Source: Hibiscus mutabilis (Eukaryota > Streptophyta > Magnoliopsida > Malvales > Malvaceae). From it: 64,000 nt of DNA. A program made the position numbers and the translations under genes. How positions within the stretch are numbered: position 1 is the stretch's first letter; each line of letters begins with the position of its first letter. Below are positions 23,460 to 35,800 of the stretch, piece by piece. The DNA lies in NCBI GenBank assembly GCA_019671005.1, contig CM033744.1, positions 3,748,208-3,812,207 on the forward strand. The letters run 5' to 3'. Below the pieces are notes generated by a model. That model saw only the letters and a list, made by a program, of their open reading frames with translations, did no database searches and was not told the DNA's origin.

Positions 23460-24376
23460 AGAAAATGGCTTTGTTGCCTTTGCGCCCCGAAAGCAGAATC
23501 TTGACGAACTCATGCCAATCATAAGAGCATTTGCATCGCCACCTTATGTTCCTAAGCAAAGATGGGGATCTACAGGGCATTGATGAGCTATTTTCTGGGA
23601 TTTAATTCTTGGGGTGTAAAATTGTATTGTGGTGAGGGATAAAAGAGCAAAGAAGACAAAAGACTACAATTATTGTATTTATATGTATTGATTTGGTAAG
23701 GGGTATTGTTAACAAGCTTGAGTTATTATTTCCTTTTGTCTTTGTCTTGATTAATCTAGACTGACTCGTGTCACACATCTGACGAAGATTTTTTACATAA
23801 ACAAAACCTCAAACTTGAGACTTGTTTAAGCGATATTAAGTTGTTTACCATTTATACTAACAACTTGTTTATTATCTGCATTATATCCGTTGTTTTCGAA
23901 TTAATTAAACTACCCCTTTGATATTCAAATTCATAATTCAAAATCCGCAAAATGTAAAACTATAAAAAAATGGATATATGAATCTATATTTATAAAAGTA
24001 GAACAGTTCTAATTATCAGTTTGATATATGCATATACTCCGAATTCCCTTCAAATAGATACTTTAAAACATTAACTTGAGTCTGTTATCACTTTGAATTT
24101 TTTATCATTTTATTATATTTTGATAATTTTGATCCTTGTACTTTCATTTCAATCACTTTCCCCCCCAAAAAAATTGTGTGGCCCTATACATGTTAGAACA
24201 ATTAAGAAAATAAAATTTTGAAAATTAAAAATATCATAAAATGAAAAGAAATCAAAAATATTTTTAGAATAAATTTTTTAGAAATAAGTTATAAATTAAT
24301 AAGTAATTATAAGTGGAACGGTAAATGGTTTATATACAAAACTCATAAGTCTTTTATTTAATTCTTGAGTAATGGT
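23460..24376. other. NOI 3' untranslated region and AT-rich spacer
   Basis: The first 250 bp are probably the 3' untranslated region of the NOI gene; an open frame at 23398-23583 overlaps it but has no recognisable product. The rest is AT-rich spacer with no gene or defined repeat seen. Confidence 0.5.
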
Positions 24377-24385
24377 TTTAAGTTA

Positions 24386-24604
24386 GGGTTTAAATTTGAT
24401 ACACAGACTGTGTATTTTACACAAGTCTGCCTATTTCTACTATAAATCAAAATTAAACCTAAACCCTAAAAAATTAAACCTTAAATTCTAAACTCTACAA
24501 CCCAAACCCCTAAACTCTAAACCCTAAACTAAACCCCTAACCCCTAAAACTAAAAGACATGTGTAAACTAAAGTTTACATAGATTGTGTATTGAAGTTTT
24601 TCTC
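24386..24604. mobile_element. MITE with telomere-like core, copy A (219 bp)
   Basis: Flanked by a perfect 9-bp direct repeat TTTAAGTTA (24377-24385 and 24605-24613). The ends resemble GAGTAAAACTTTGATACAC in inverted orientation (right end inverted: GAGAAAAACTTCAATACAC). The core is a run of degenerate CCCTAAA-like units (TAAACCCTAAAC, CCCCTAACCCCTAAAAC). A 9-bp duplication points to a Mutator-type transposase. Confidence 0.8.
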
Positions 24605-24681
24605 TTTAAGTTATCCTATTGAAATATTATACAGATATATGGAAAAAAAATACCATTATATAATTTTATATACTTTAAGGA

Positions 24682-25400
24682 AAATACTTTGATACACAAG
24701 TTTATGTAAGTTTACGCAAACCTTTTAATTTTAGAGTTTAGAAATTTAGGTTATGTTTAGGGGTTTAGGTTATAAGGTGTAGAATTTAGAATTTAGGATT
24801 TAAGGCTTAGATTTTAGGGTGTTAGGGCTAGAGATTTAAGGTGCATTTGGTTTTATAGTATATATGCCATTTTCGTTTTTGTTTTCTTGGAAAACAGAAA
24901 ATGATGAAGAATACGTATTTGGTTGTAAAATTTGAAAATGATTTGTAGAAAATGAAAACAAAATTGGGTGAAATATTAAAAACATAAAAAATATATTTTC
25001 ACTATTTTCATTAAAAATATTTTAGAAAATTGGAAAAAGATAAAAACAAGGTTTTTAAATTTTAACTTTATTTCGAATCTTTCCGATGTCAATTTTAGAA
25101 CTTTTGATTATTTAATCATATTTTATTTGTTATTATAATAATATTTTTCTAATAATTATATTTTAATTTAATTATTTAATGAGTAATTGTTTGTTTGTTT
25201 TTTGAAAAATTAGATACTAAATTTATTTTCACTATTTTTATTTTTATTTTTATTTTTATTAACTAAATGTGTTTTCTAATTTTAAAAAATCTAAAAATAA
25301 AAATTATTTTCTAAAGATAAAAAATAAAAATAAAAATTATTTTTTAAAACTAAACGGATCCTTAAATTTTAGAATTTATAGTTTAAATAAAAATTTTGTG
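24682..25400. mobile_element. MITE with telomere-like core, copy B, interrupted by another MITE
   Basis: The left end ATACTTTGATACACAAG and a core of TTTAGGG-like units in the opposite orientation to copy A are visible to 24839. A second MITE (24840-25361) then intervenes, and a short similar tail follows (to about 25400). The right terminus is decayed, so the outer limit is approximate. Confidence 0.55.
24840..25361. mobile_element. MITE with GGTGCATTTGGTT-type ends, nested in copy B
   Basis: Left end GGTGCATTTGGTTTTA and inverted right end GGATCCGTTTAGTTTTA pair as terminal inverted repeats; TTAA occurs immediately on both sides (24836-24839, 25362-25365). The inside is A/T-rich and partly self-complementary (AAAATGAAAAC and TTTTTATTTTTATT runs). 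Ends and duplication size suggest a PIF/Harbinger-like or hAT-like MITE; the superfamily is not certain. Confidence 0.7.
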
Positions 25401-25472
25401 TTACTTTTACAAAGAATAAAAAGTCTATTGAAAGGACTGAGATGAAAAACCCTAATACGCACGCTGAGAATT

Positions 25473-27318
25473 TTGAGGAACGGTCGCTGTCATATGAAAT
25501 CCCCGGTGGGCGATCATCGGAAGAGGGATCGGGTCACTACTCCGACGGTGCTTGAACGGCCTAGATCGCCTGTGGCGTTGTTGGACCAGCGGATACCTAA
25601 GAAGAATAAAGTTGTGCGTGTGGAAGTTCCTGGGGCTTCGACTATACATGATACTGTGATGTTGGCAGAAGGAGAAATTGGGGTGGACGGTGCGATAGCA
25701 GAAGAGGGTCTTGGGAGGGATCAGGCGGATGATGATGTCCAGCAGGGTGGGGTTGTTCCGCCGCTGCACACTGGTTCCGTTGAGGGCGAGGAATCATATG
25801 CAAGTAAAGTTTATACGGAGCCTGCGCAGGGTTAGAAATTGAAGCCGAGCTGGATTGAGAAGGAAGTGATTGTCTTGGACAAGGACATTCGAGTGGATAA
25901 TTCTGGATCCTATCCCAAGATTCAGTTTTCGGATTGAGTTCAAGATCAAGTGGATTTCAATATGAGAAATGTACTCATTGTTCGTTTGCTTAGGCGAATG
26001 ATTGGGTTTAAAGTTTTGCTGACACAAATTAATGCTTTATGGCACCCAGTTGGAGAGATTCAATTGATCGACCTGGAGAATAATTATTTCTTGGTGAAAT
26101 TTGTGGATGAGAGGAATTACACTAAAGTGCTTACTCAGGGACCGTGGACGATTTATGGTAGCTATTTAACGGTGCAACCTTAGAGTGGGTCTTTTTTTAC
26201 TGTAGAAAAGTATCTGTCACATGTTATTGTCTGAGTTCGCCTGCTTGGCCTTCCGTATAGGTACTATTCTAAGGGTTTATTTCGTCGAATAGCTAAGCAA
26301 ATTGGTTAGGTTGTTAAAATTGACTATAATACGAACCTTGAGGAACGTGGCAAATTTATGCGGCTTGCAATTCTGTGGATCTCAACAAGCCGTTCTTACC
26401 ATGCATCAAAATAGATGGTTTTTTGCAACAATTGGAATATGAAGGGCTCCAACAAATCTCTTTTGAGTACTTATGGCCATGCGAAGGAGAATTGTCCGAA
26501 AAAACATAGTAATGGTACTGAGGACAAGCAGGCTGAATGCGTTGGCCCATGGATGATGGCGAATACTCGACGCCATCGTACTACAGCTTATGAAAGTACT
26601 AGCAGGGATGGCACCTTGGCTCCAAAAGAGATGATTGGGTCTCGGTTTTCAATTTTGGCAAAACAGAAAGTTGAACATAGTAGCAAGGCTGACGGCAGAG
26701 CCAATGTGCGTTCTGTTCATAGTGTTGGGAGGGGTAATTTCAAGTCAGTAGCTACCGCGGCAGTGTCTAGTAGGGTTGAAACTCGAGGATTTAGGGTTTA
26801 GGGACAGCAGAAGGGTTTAGCTATCATCGAAACCAAAGCAAACTGTAGTGGTTGTTTCTACGGTAGAGGGACAGCAGGTAACTACTACGGTACAATCAAT
26901 CTGGGCCTGTGGCTGGGTTGGGTAAGAGGTCACATGCGGCGGTGAATATAGTGGAGCAAGGGATGGGAGGTGGAGGTGAGGTTGGTGCTGAGATTAAACT
27001 CGGGATATCAGCAACTGGTTCGCTCAAGGCTAATAAGGAGAATGTTGTGAAGGGGTTGAGAGTTCACAAGTCCTCAGATTCTAAACATTCATCGCGTCCT
27101 GTGTTGGGTCAATAGATTCGAAATGTTGACGCCCAATTGGTGGATATTAACACCACTGGGACTACGTGCCTTGGGGATCCGCCTGATAGTGCTTTGAATA
27201 GCACGATGGTACAGTCTTTGAGTGACGAAGAATAGTCCGAGTCCACAGATACGGATGATGTGGATGGGATGGTTGCTGGTTTTGAGGACTGGTCTCATGC
27301 TTGTCGTGTAAGGTAACA
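25473..27318 (+). pseudogene. LINE ORF1 (DUF4283, gag-like), broken
   Basis: The block 25950-26183 (PVGEIQLIDLENNYFLVKF, then LTQGPWTIYGSYLTVQP) is the DUF4283 domain that opens plant LINE ORF1 proteins. Further on, YGHAKENCP near 26475-26500 is the second half of a CCHC zinc knuckle whose first Cys codons are lost. In-frame stops occur at least after PAQG, SD, VQP, VIV and IG. ORF1 proteins bind element RNA; this copy cannot make one. Confidence 0.82.
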
Positions 27319-27339
27319 TTTACTTTAATTTCTAATTAA

Positions 27340-28000
27340 TGATGATTAAGTTAATGTTTTAGAATTGTCAAGGTGCAGCTAGCCTACCTTATTGACGATT
27401 CTTTAAGGAATTTGTGAGAGAGCACCAGCCAAATGTTGTGGCTCTATTTGAGCTACATACTAGTGGGAGGATTGCAAATTGAATTATTGCTAAAATGGGG
27501 TTTCCTAATTCATTTAGGATTGAGGCCCATGGTTTCAGTGGTAGAAATTGGGTGTTATAGTCTGACGTGGTTGAGGTGAAAATAGTGCATATCTCTAACC
27601 AATTTGTTAACAGTATGGCCCGGTATATTAATTCATATGTGTGGATTCAGTTTACCATTGTATATGCAAGTCCTACTTGTTCACGTAGGAAGTATTTTTA
27701 GAATCGTCCCCAGAATCTTAATCCTGGGGAGAGTGTGTCATGGGTGGTTGGTGGGGATTTTAACGTTTTATTGTCTAGTGATGAGCGTGCTGGCGATGTT
27801 AGTACAAATGGGCGTGGAAGTCGGCACTTGGCGGATTTGATGTTCAATTATGGTTTAAAGGATCTAGGGTTTGTGGGGCCACCATTTACGTGGTCAAGAT
27901 GTAATTTACATTAGCGGCTTGACAGAACTCTTGTTGGTTTTCATTGTTTGCAAATTCTTTCAACACTTAGATCGGTAGGGATCGGATCATCGTCCCCTCC
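27340..28000 (+). pseudogene. LINE endonuclease domain (APE-type), broken
   Basis: The start of ORF2 reads NCQGAA with an upstream stop where Trp is usual. VVGGDFNVLLSSDERAG near 27745-27795 is the GDFN motif of the endonuclease/exonuclease/phosphatase fold, and GPPFTWSR near 27880-27900 is the next conserved block. The domain would nick target DNA for target-primed reverse transcription. Several stops are present. Confidence 0.83.
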
Positions 28001-28510
28001 TCTTACGTCTCCAGTGCAAGAATCAAGGCTCTTTGTCACGTTTTTTTCGGTACATAGCTGCATGGCAGGAACATCCAAGGTTCCAGGATTTTTTGAATTC
28101 GGTATGGGATGGTGCAGCATCGTTGGAGCATAATATTGAGTCGTTTCGATCTGAGGTGGTATAATGGAATGTCGATGTTTTGGGCACACTGAGAAAAGGA
28201 AGAAACGTATACTGGCTCATCTAAAAGGGATTGATAGGGTGTTGGAAACTAGGCAATCTAATTTCCTTTTCGATCTAGAGAGGGAGTTGCGCATTGAACT
28301 CGATATGGTACTTGAACAGGAAGAGAGCTTATAGAGACAGAAAGCATGTTCGCAATGGATTGTTTCAGGTGACCGAAACACACAATTTTTTCATGCTTCC
28401 GCAATGGCTAGGGGGCAAGCAAATTTTGTGACGGCATTGAAGTCGGAAGATAGTTTATGGTGTATTGATCAGGCGACGTTGCTGCTCTAGCGCGGTCTTT
28501 TTTCTCGTCC

Positions 28511-29773
28511 TTGTTTGCGAGTTCCGGAGTAAACGATCATGGTTGGGATGTGCGAGGATTTTTCCCGCGACTTGATAGTAGTGATATGGATGAGCTTTCG
28601 GCGCCGGTCTCTGATGAGGATATCTGCGAAGCAATCTTTGACATAGGACCTTTCAAAGTTTCTAGGGTTGATGGGTTACATGCTATTTTTTTTCCAAAAA
28701 ATTGGAGTACTGTGGAACAGTCAGTTTGCCAATTTATACGTCAAATTTTGCTTTCGGGTATCTTACCTGAGTCTTTGAATAACACGCTGCTTGTTCTTTT
28801 ATCTAAAGTAACGGCGCCTGAGTCGGCATCTCAGTTTTGGCCTATTAGTCTTTGTAATGTTATTTACAAAGTGGTTACCCAAGGTTATTGTGGATAGGTT
28901 AAAGCCTTTTCTCCCTCAATGGGTTTTTGAGAACCAAACGAAGCTTTGTGCCAGGTCGTTCAATCACGGAAAATATTGTTATCGCACAGGATGTTATTCA
29001 TACTATGCGTAGAAAGACTGGTAAGAAAGAATGAATGGCCATAAAGATTGATCTGGAGAAGGCTTATAATCGCCTGTAATGGGGTTTTATTGATGATACT
29101 TTACGTGATCTTGATATCCCAACTTCTTTGTGGCTTTTGATTATGAAATGCATTTCCACGGTATCTATCCAAGTTCTGTGGAATGATTTTGTTACTGAAT
29201 CTTTTTTGTCAACTAGAGGTATTCGTCAGGATGATCCTCTTTCACCATATATTTTTGTGCTCTATATAGAGCGCTTGGCTCAGTCGATTCAACTTATGGT
29301 CAATAATGGTTAGTGGCACCCATTCTGCACTTCGCTTAGTAGACCAAAGATTTCTCATCTTTTCTTTGCAGATGACCTTGTCTTGTTTGTTGAGGCATCG
29401 GAGCAACAGATGACTGATTTGTACTGTGCTTGATAATTTTTGTCAATTTACGGGGCATAAAGTGAGTCGTGCGAAGACGAATATCTATTTCTCTAAGAAT
29501 GTCTCGCCTGAACTTCGGTTGAGTATTAGTGCGGGGTTTGGTTTTACTGAGGTGTTCGATTTAGGAAAATACTTGGGGGTTCCTTCTATTCATCAGCGTG
29601 TAACTACAGCATCGTATCATTATTTGGTTCAGATGGTGCAAAAGAAATTAAGTGGTTGGAAGGCAAAATCGCTTTCTTTAGTTGGTCGAGTTACACTTGC
29701 CCGGTCTATTTTGGTCGTGATTCTATCCTATTGTTATGCAATCTGTAGTGTTACCAAAATGTACTTGCCTTGA
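28511..29773 (+). pseudogene. LINE reverse transcriptase, broken
   Basis: Visible blocks: the ILLSGILPESLNNTLLVLL region (28740-28800), ISLCNVIYKV (28840-28875), KIDLEKAYN (29045-29070), GIRQDDPLSPYIFVLYIERL (29219-29278) and the active-site FADDL near 29367. Compared with family consensus, GIRQ-D-DPLSP has Asp for Gly. At least one frame change (near 28890) and several stops separate the blocks, for example before WGF at about 29078. Confidence 0.88.
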
Positions 29774-30095
29774 AATTGAGCAATTGATTCGGTGATTTAT
29801 CTGTAGTGTTACCTAAAGGTGGTGTTCATCTTGTGTTATAGAAGGACGTATGCAAACCTGTTATTCATGGTGGGCTTGGAATACGAAAAATGAGTCACCA
29901 AAATGAGATGTTCCTAATGAAATTGGCATTTCAGTTGATTGTTAATAAAGATGCATTATGGGTTCGTTTTCTTCGCGCGCTAAATATAAGTGTCAGCATG
30001 GGATCCCTATTTTTTTGCGGAGTCCGAATGTTTCTCGGTTTTGGAAGGGACTAAGCATTATGTGGAATGATGTCCGCAACAACCTGGTATAGGGA

Positions 30096-31330
30096 TTGGG
30101 GAATGGACTGAATGTGCGATTTTGGTTTGATGAGTGGGTTGTTGAGATTGGACCACTTTCGAACTATGTTTGCCCGAGCCGCATTCAGTCTCTGGCCCCA
30201 GTTTCGGTCGCGACACTGGTAGATCATGCATCGGGTGAGTGGTGCTGGGAACTATTTGAAGAGCTCCTGCTGCTCATGTCTTGCTAAGGATTGCGAAAAT
30301 AAAGTGTCCAACGTCAAAACTTGGATCTGATAGTATTGGGTGGAAAAGAAATGCTAATCACCGGTTTACGGTTAAATTGGCTTACAAAATTCGAGCTGGA
30401 TTGTCGGATGATGCTCCAGACAGAATTTGGAAAATGATTCACCGATTTAGGGGGATTCAACAGATTCGAGTGTTTATGTGGCTCTTTTGTTGTGGGAGAC
30501 TCATGACTAATGTCAAACGTGTTCGCCGGCATTATTCTATGGATAGTAGTTGCACTATTTGTCACGCCGCTAATGAAGATGTGCACCATATGCTTTGGCT
30601 GTGTCCCTCAGCTTTATTCGTTTGGCAATGTCTTGTGCGATCGGATAAATTGTCTGAGATTTCACCATGGATTTAAAGGAATGGCTTGGGTTAAACTTGT
30701 CCAACCCGTCTTACTTTGCTATATAATATGGGGATTGAGACCTGGTTTTTGGTGCCATAATTTGAAATCTTTGGTTACAGCGCAACACTGTGGTGTTCAA
30801 TAATCCGTTAGAGAATTAAGTTGGAATTGTTGAGCGTAGTACGAGGCTCGTCTCGCTCACTATTTCTGTTGTTTCGGTATCCACCATTGTGAATGGACAA
30901 GGTACGCAAATTTCGGCTGGATTGGCGCATTGGGTTCCACCAGACTTGGATGGATTAAAATTAATACGGATGGGGCTCGTAGCAGGGTCGATGGCTCTGC
31001 TGCTTGTGGAGCGATAGGTCGCGATAATGGGGGCTCATGGATATTTGGACTCAGCAAATTCCTTGGGGTATGTTCTGTGCTTGATGTCGAAATGTGGGGT
31101 GTGTATCTGGGGCTCTTTCATGCGTGGAGGATCGGACTACGTCGTGTAATTGTTGAGGTTGATAATTTGGATGTATTAAGATTGCTTACGGCGCCTGGTG
31201 GTTGGGGTTGATCATTGCTTTCACACATTCGATATCTTCATAATCGATGTTGGTAGGTTAGATATCAACATGTTCTGTGGTCGGGGAATAAGGTAGCTGA
31301 TCGGTTAGCTAAGTTGGAACCGTGGAATGG
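30096..31330 (+). pseudogene. LINE zf-RVT and RNase H domains, broken
   Basis: 30281-30676 encodes the zf-RVT block (FTVKLAYKIRAG, then RVFMWLFCCGRLMTNVKR and CTICHAANEDVHHMLWLCP with its Cys/His set). 30930-31211 encodes an RNase H domain beginning WIKINTDGAR, with the first catalytic Asp, and a later EVDNLDVLRLL. Frames are not continuous. The RNase H domain at the C-terminus is typical of plant L1 elements. Confidence 0.83.
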
Positions 31331-31600
31331 GTTTGATGTGCGGTTCTTTTGGGCGCCACCTGAGGAGCTGCATGCGTTGTTGCTGGAGGATAGTGGGGTT
31401 GTTCCCACCCCTGTGCTTGTTGGTTAATTTAAGTGAGCTAGGTATTTTTGAGCTGCTTGTTCTGCTAGTAGTTTGCATTTTCTTTTGTTGCCTTGTTGGC
31501 CGGACTAGTACGGTCCTGTTGTTTATGAATTATATGTGTGCTATCCTTAGTACTCTTTTCCTCCATTTAAGATTAAAAAAATTTTTAATGAGACCTAAGA

Positions 31601-32330
31601 AGTACCATTTTTTCTTCCTTTTTATCGAAAAAAAATATAGCCCATACTTTAAAATGAAAATAACTTAAAAAAATTTCAACTGCTCAAATGTTATGTTAAG
31701 TTGACTTATGACTACCGAATTCAATTAGACAATCCTTCTTTAAAATTTAAAATTTAATTCTTATCTTTAAATCCTAAAATATAAATTCTAAACATTACAC
31801 TCTAAACTTCTAAATCATAAACCTATAAACTAACTTCTTATACCCTAGATTTAACAAATTTGTGTAAAATTTAACAGCTTATGTATTAAGATTTTTCCCT
31901 TATTTTGGACCGATGATAAAAAATACTTTCCACAAGCAAATTTAATTTAAGATTTATAGGTAAGGTTAGATTTTAAGGTTATGATTAAAATTCAAAGGTT
32001 AAAGTTTAAACTCTAAAATTTTAAGGTTAAGAATTTAAATTTAAATTTCTAAAATGATGATTGATGAGATTCCTAATAGGTCCTACCAACATATGATTAT
32101 GAATTATATTATGATACACGACATATAAAAATTTATAAATCATTCCTTAAAATCTAAAACTCTATTTCTAAATACTAACTCTAAATTATAAATCTTACAA
32201 TCTAAACCTCTAATCTCTAAACTAATCATCCATATAATAAATTTGTATAAACTTTAGTTTATACGACTTGTGTGTTAAAGTTTTTCACTATGTTTCCTTT
32301 AATCAAGCAAAAATAGACCATACATCCTTC
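31601..32330. repeat. Spacer with two decayed telomere-like-core MITE copies (C, E)
   Basis: About 31740-31905 and 32105-32290 carry runs such as AATCCTAAAATATAAATTC and AACTCTAAATTATAAATC. Each ends in sequence like TTATGTATTAAGATTTTTCC or TTGTGTGTTAAAGTTTTTCAC, the right-end signature of copies A, F and G. A third possible copy in opposite orientation lies near 31940-32060. No target duplication was found, so these are older than A, F and G. Confidence 0.5.
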
Positions 32331-32833
32331 GTAGGGCAAATTAAAACCATCGGGATGTTCTTGCTGTGTACATCACATTATATAATACAAACCATAACCT
32401 TAACTTTCTCACCTTTACATAGGTTTCCCTCATTTCAAAACTGACAATTATTACAAAGCTTAATAAACAACAATAATAGTATAATCTAATAATGCAGCCT
32501 ACAGTTTATCATAGCTATTTATATCTGTCTGCCTGCCTGAACCAACATGAGAATGCAAAACCCAAAACCCGAAAAAATGAACTCACGCCCATTGCTTACT
32601 GTGTAATACTAGCATTTATCATCTCCCAACACTCAAAATAAACACACTTCCTATATAAAACAGGTTAGAACGGCCTTACTTAACTGGCACGCAACAGTAA
32701 CAGTGCCCGAGCCAGTGCCCCGATTGCACATGGAGGCATTCACCTATACGGCCAATACCTGCAACGTTCGGGAAACTGCTGCTCAGGGCAGACACTAAGA
32801 CACAAGCTCCAACAGCCCTCAAGGAGGGTTGGT

Positions 32834-35800
32834 TTACCCCCCAGTCTTTGCTCGCTTCATTCCGAGGCTGTTTTGGAAGGGGGATAAAGGGCCAGACATC
32901 GGAGATCCTTCCTCACAAAGTGTACCATTCAGCATTGCTAGCTCTCGCAGTTGTTGTTTCTTATAGAAATCCTGGGATTCATCCTGTTTTCCAAAAAGAA
33001 ATTTAAAAGTTAAGCGATAGCGAATACGAAATATTAATATCATCAATAACACAAGGAAGAATTTCACTCACCGTAGGCTTCAGCAAATCTTCAAGTATTT
33101 CCCGTGCTTGCATTAGACGAGCATTGACTATTTCAACAGGTAATTCTGCCTCAACTAGGATATGAAGAGGTTCATTCAGATGTTCATACCCGGGTTTTCC
33201 TCTCATCATTTCCTCCTTCACAAATTTTAAGACACAAGTCATTTAAGTTTATCCATATTTTAAGACGATCATATTTACCAACTTATTTATCGAGCAACAA
33301 ATACTTATGATGATGAAAGAAAAAGGATCAGTACCCTAGCTGGATCCTTAATACTGCCCCGACCTCTTATAAGGACACGGCACTTTGTATTGGCCTCCAA
33401 GAGCTTAAGAGAGTTTCCCCTAGGACCAAGGAGGCGACCAACAAAATTGTACTGCAACATTAAATTCATTTAGACACTGAAAAGGATATGTTCTAAAATC
33501 ACTGTGATGATGAGTTCATTCGTACGTTGGGATATATGTCGACAGGAATATCCACTCTGATTGTTCTCTTAACAATAAGACCGGAAGAGCTACCTTGAGA
33601 ATTCAGCCAGTTCTCTGTCAAAGAGGGCTGCACTAAACCTGGCATCTGCACCATAATATTCAAGGTGGTGTTGAATAAATAAATAAAACATGTTAAAAAA
33701 TTAATACAAATGTCTTCCATTGTAAAAAGATACAGTTCTGACTGAATATAAATAGATGAGTAAAATCTGAGGTTCAAGGACTATGAAGACTTAAAGCAGC
33801 AACATATGGATTTCCAGATGAATACGGCCCCTACTAACACAGTCAACTATCAACATATTGAGATACCTTCTAAGCAGCGTCTATGAAATAAAAGCAACCC
33901 AGTCTTTCCACAAATATACAACAGGAAACTGAAATAATGGAAACCACTTTTTCTCCTCCTCTTTTTTTCCAGTTGTGGGGGGGGGGGGATAAAAATAACT
34001 GTTCAGTTATTAATGTCAGCAATAAAAGCACAGAGTTCAGAGAATAGCCCTCTTCTCCAAACTCCTAACATGCACAGCCTAACACTTAATCAACATTTCA
34101 GGCTTCCATCCTAAAAGAACTGAAGCTTAACACCATATAATAAGATTACAACAAACTATCATCCCCAGCATTTCTTATTTTATCTTGACAATTATAGAGA
34201 CCTGAGAAACAGCCTGAAACATTTTCTAAGATAAAATTAGTTTTCAGTACTTCATGTTAGCCTCAGATTTCCCATCAAAAGAGAAACGACAATACAAGGT
34301 AGATTTCAAATAAAGGTTAGGTTAGCATAAAATGTTGTATAGTATTAAGTCAGCAATACCTCTAAAAGCAGTAAAATCATACGGTAAAGAGTTAGGTTAA
34401 TGGTTAGTAGCCATACTTCTGATTGAAACCGTGATATCCATCTGTTCATACCGGCTCCTCCATTTGAAAACATTCCTCCAGAAGTCAGGGGGCTAGCTTG
34501 TTCAAGCCCACTTTGACCCAAAACTGATGCATTCCCCAACAGTGTAGTTATACGCAAAATTTCTGCTTCAAAAATGTCATTTTCAAGAATAAGATGTACC
34601 GGTTAGCGTTAAGAAATCAGTTAGCAGACACCACAAAATGGAGAGACCATACGCAATGTTAATTTAGTCAGTTAAATATCAACACTGGCTTCATAAATTA
34701 AGCTACTCTTCCAGCTGAGTAAGAAAAGAAATGAAAGATGCAATGAAATTTTATTTTAGTTTACTTTTGAATCAATAATAAATATTTTACATTAATTTAA
34801 AAAACATTTCACCTACAATCCAACAGAACCATGGAGGAATCAAAGAAACTGATAGTATCAGAAATCATAGAAGACAAAAAGGAAAAGGAATACAAAATAC
34901 ACGGAGGAAACATTATTTAATTGCTCTCCCACCAAATATTAGCACATTGTTGCATGGCGGCTTTTGTACAATAAAGGACAGGGAAAACGTACAACCGTCT
35001 ACTGTGGCTAGAAGCTGGTAACTAATGTCTCTCACAACTAACCTAAAAGAACTAAATCTTACAGGCAAGTTCCCAAGATTTCCCAATTCCTCAAGAGACC
35101 TTGGGATTGTATGAAAAATACAAGCAGAACCACAAGCTTCCCCCTCAACTCTTTCTTCATATCCATTTTCTTCCTTCACCACTGTTAGTTTGGGTCAGAA
35201 ACTTCCTTTTTCTTCCCTCTTAGTTCCTATTCTATTTCTCTCTCTTATTTAAGACTGAAGCAGCAGCCTCTTCTTTATTCTTTATCCTCATTTCCATTCC
35301 TTCCCAAGAAATGTCTAACCATCCATTGTTACATAGAAGGCCACCAAAGTTCATGTAACATTCACCATATTGTTTTTTTAAAACTAATTTAGAACCATAG
35401 TTTCTGTAGTATCATAATTTCTCCCAAAATAAGTTGGAAAGAGTAAGCAAGTCACCCATCGAGGGCTAAAATGCACTAAGTCGGACCTCAATCATAGTTG
35501 CACTGCATCTCAGTCAAGGTTAGTTCTATCAAAAACTATTGTGACACAAGCCATGATTTACTAAAAGAGTTAAGTAATTAACCTTGACAGGATATTTAGT
35601 AATAAAGCTAGTGTTAGCGGGTCTTAATTACCATGTCCAATGAGTTACTTGTCGAGTTAGAATTTGGCAGTTAACTGTTAGCCTTAAGTTGTTTTAGTGA
35701 TGACAAGGATATAGTGTGCATGATCCTTTAACAAGAAAAAGAAGATTGCTACTTAGAGGAACTTACCCTGGTTCAACAGTCTACATGTATGAGGGATTAC

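Larger units (their letters stand above)
25450..31600 (+). mobile_element. L1-type LINE retrotransposon with RNase H, decayed
   Basis: In order on the plus strand: a gag-like ORF1 with DUF4283 and a CCHC-like remnant, an APE-type endonuclease, reverse transcriptase, the zf-RVT domain and a plant RNase H domain. This is the usual plant L1 layout. The frame is interrupted by dozens of stops. Many stand where family members have Trp (TGG to TAG or TGA), for example in ORF1 after VQP and VIV, and in the endonuclease start reading MF-stop-NCQG. Limits are approximate; I could not define a target duplication or a clean poly(A) tail. Confidence 0.9.

Noticed and set aside
24430..24560. Interstitial telomere
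   Set aside because: CCCTAAA-like units are degenerate and lie between transposon-like ends with a 9-bp duplication; no long perfect telomere array.
33978..33988. G run in the KH-gene intron as a quadruplex regulatory site
   Set aside because: A single uninterrupted G run without further G tracts nearby; more likely a homopolymer.
34913..35182. 89-codon frame in the KH-gene intron
   Set aside because: Lies entirely in the long second intron between exons that join in frame; no domain.
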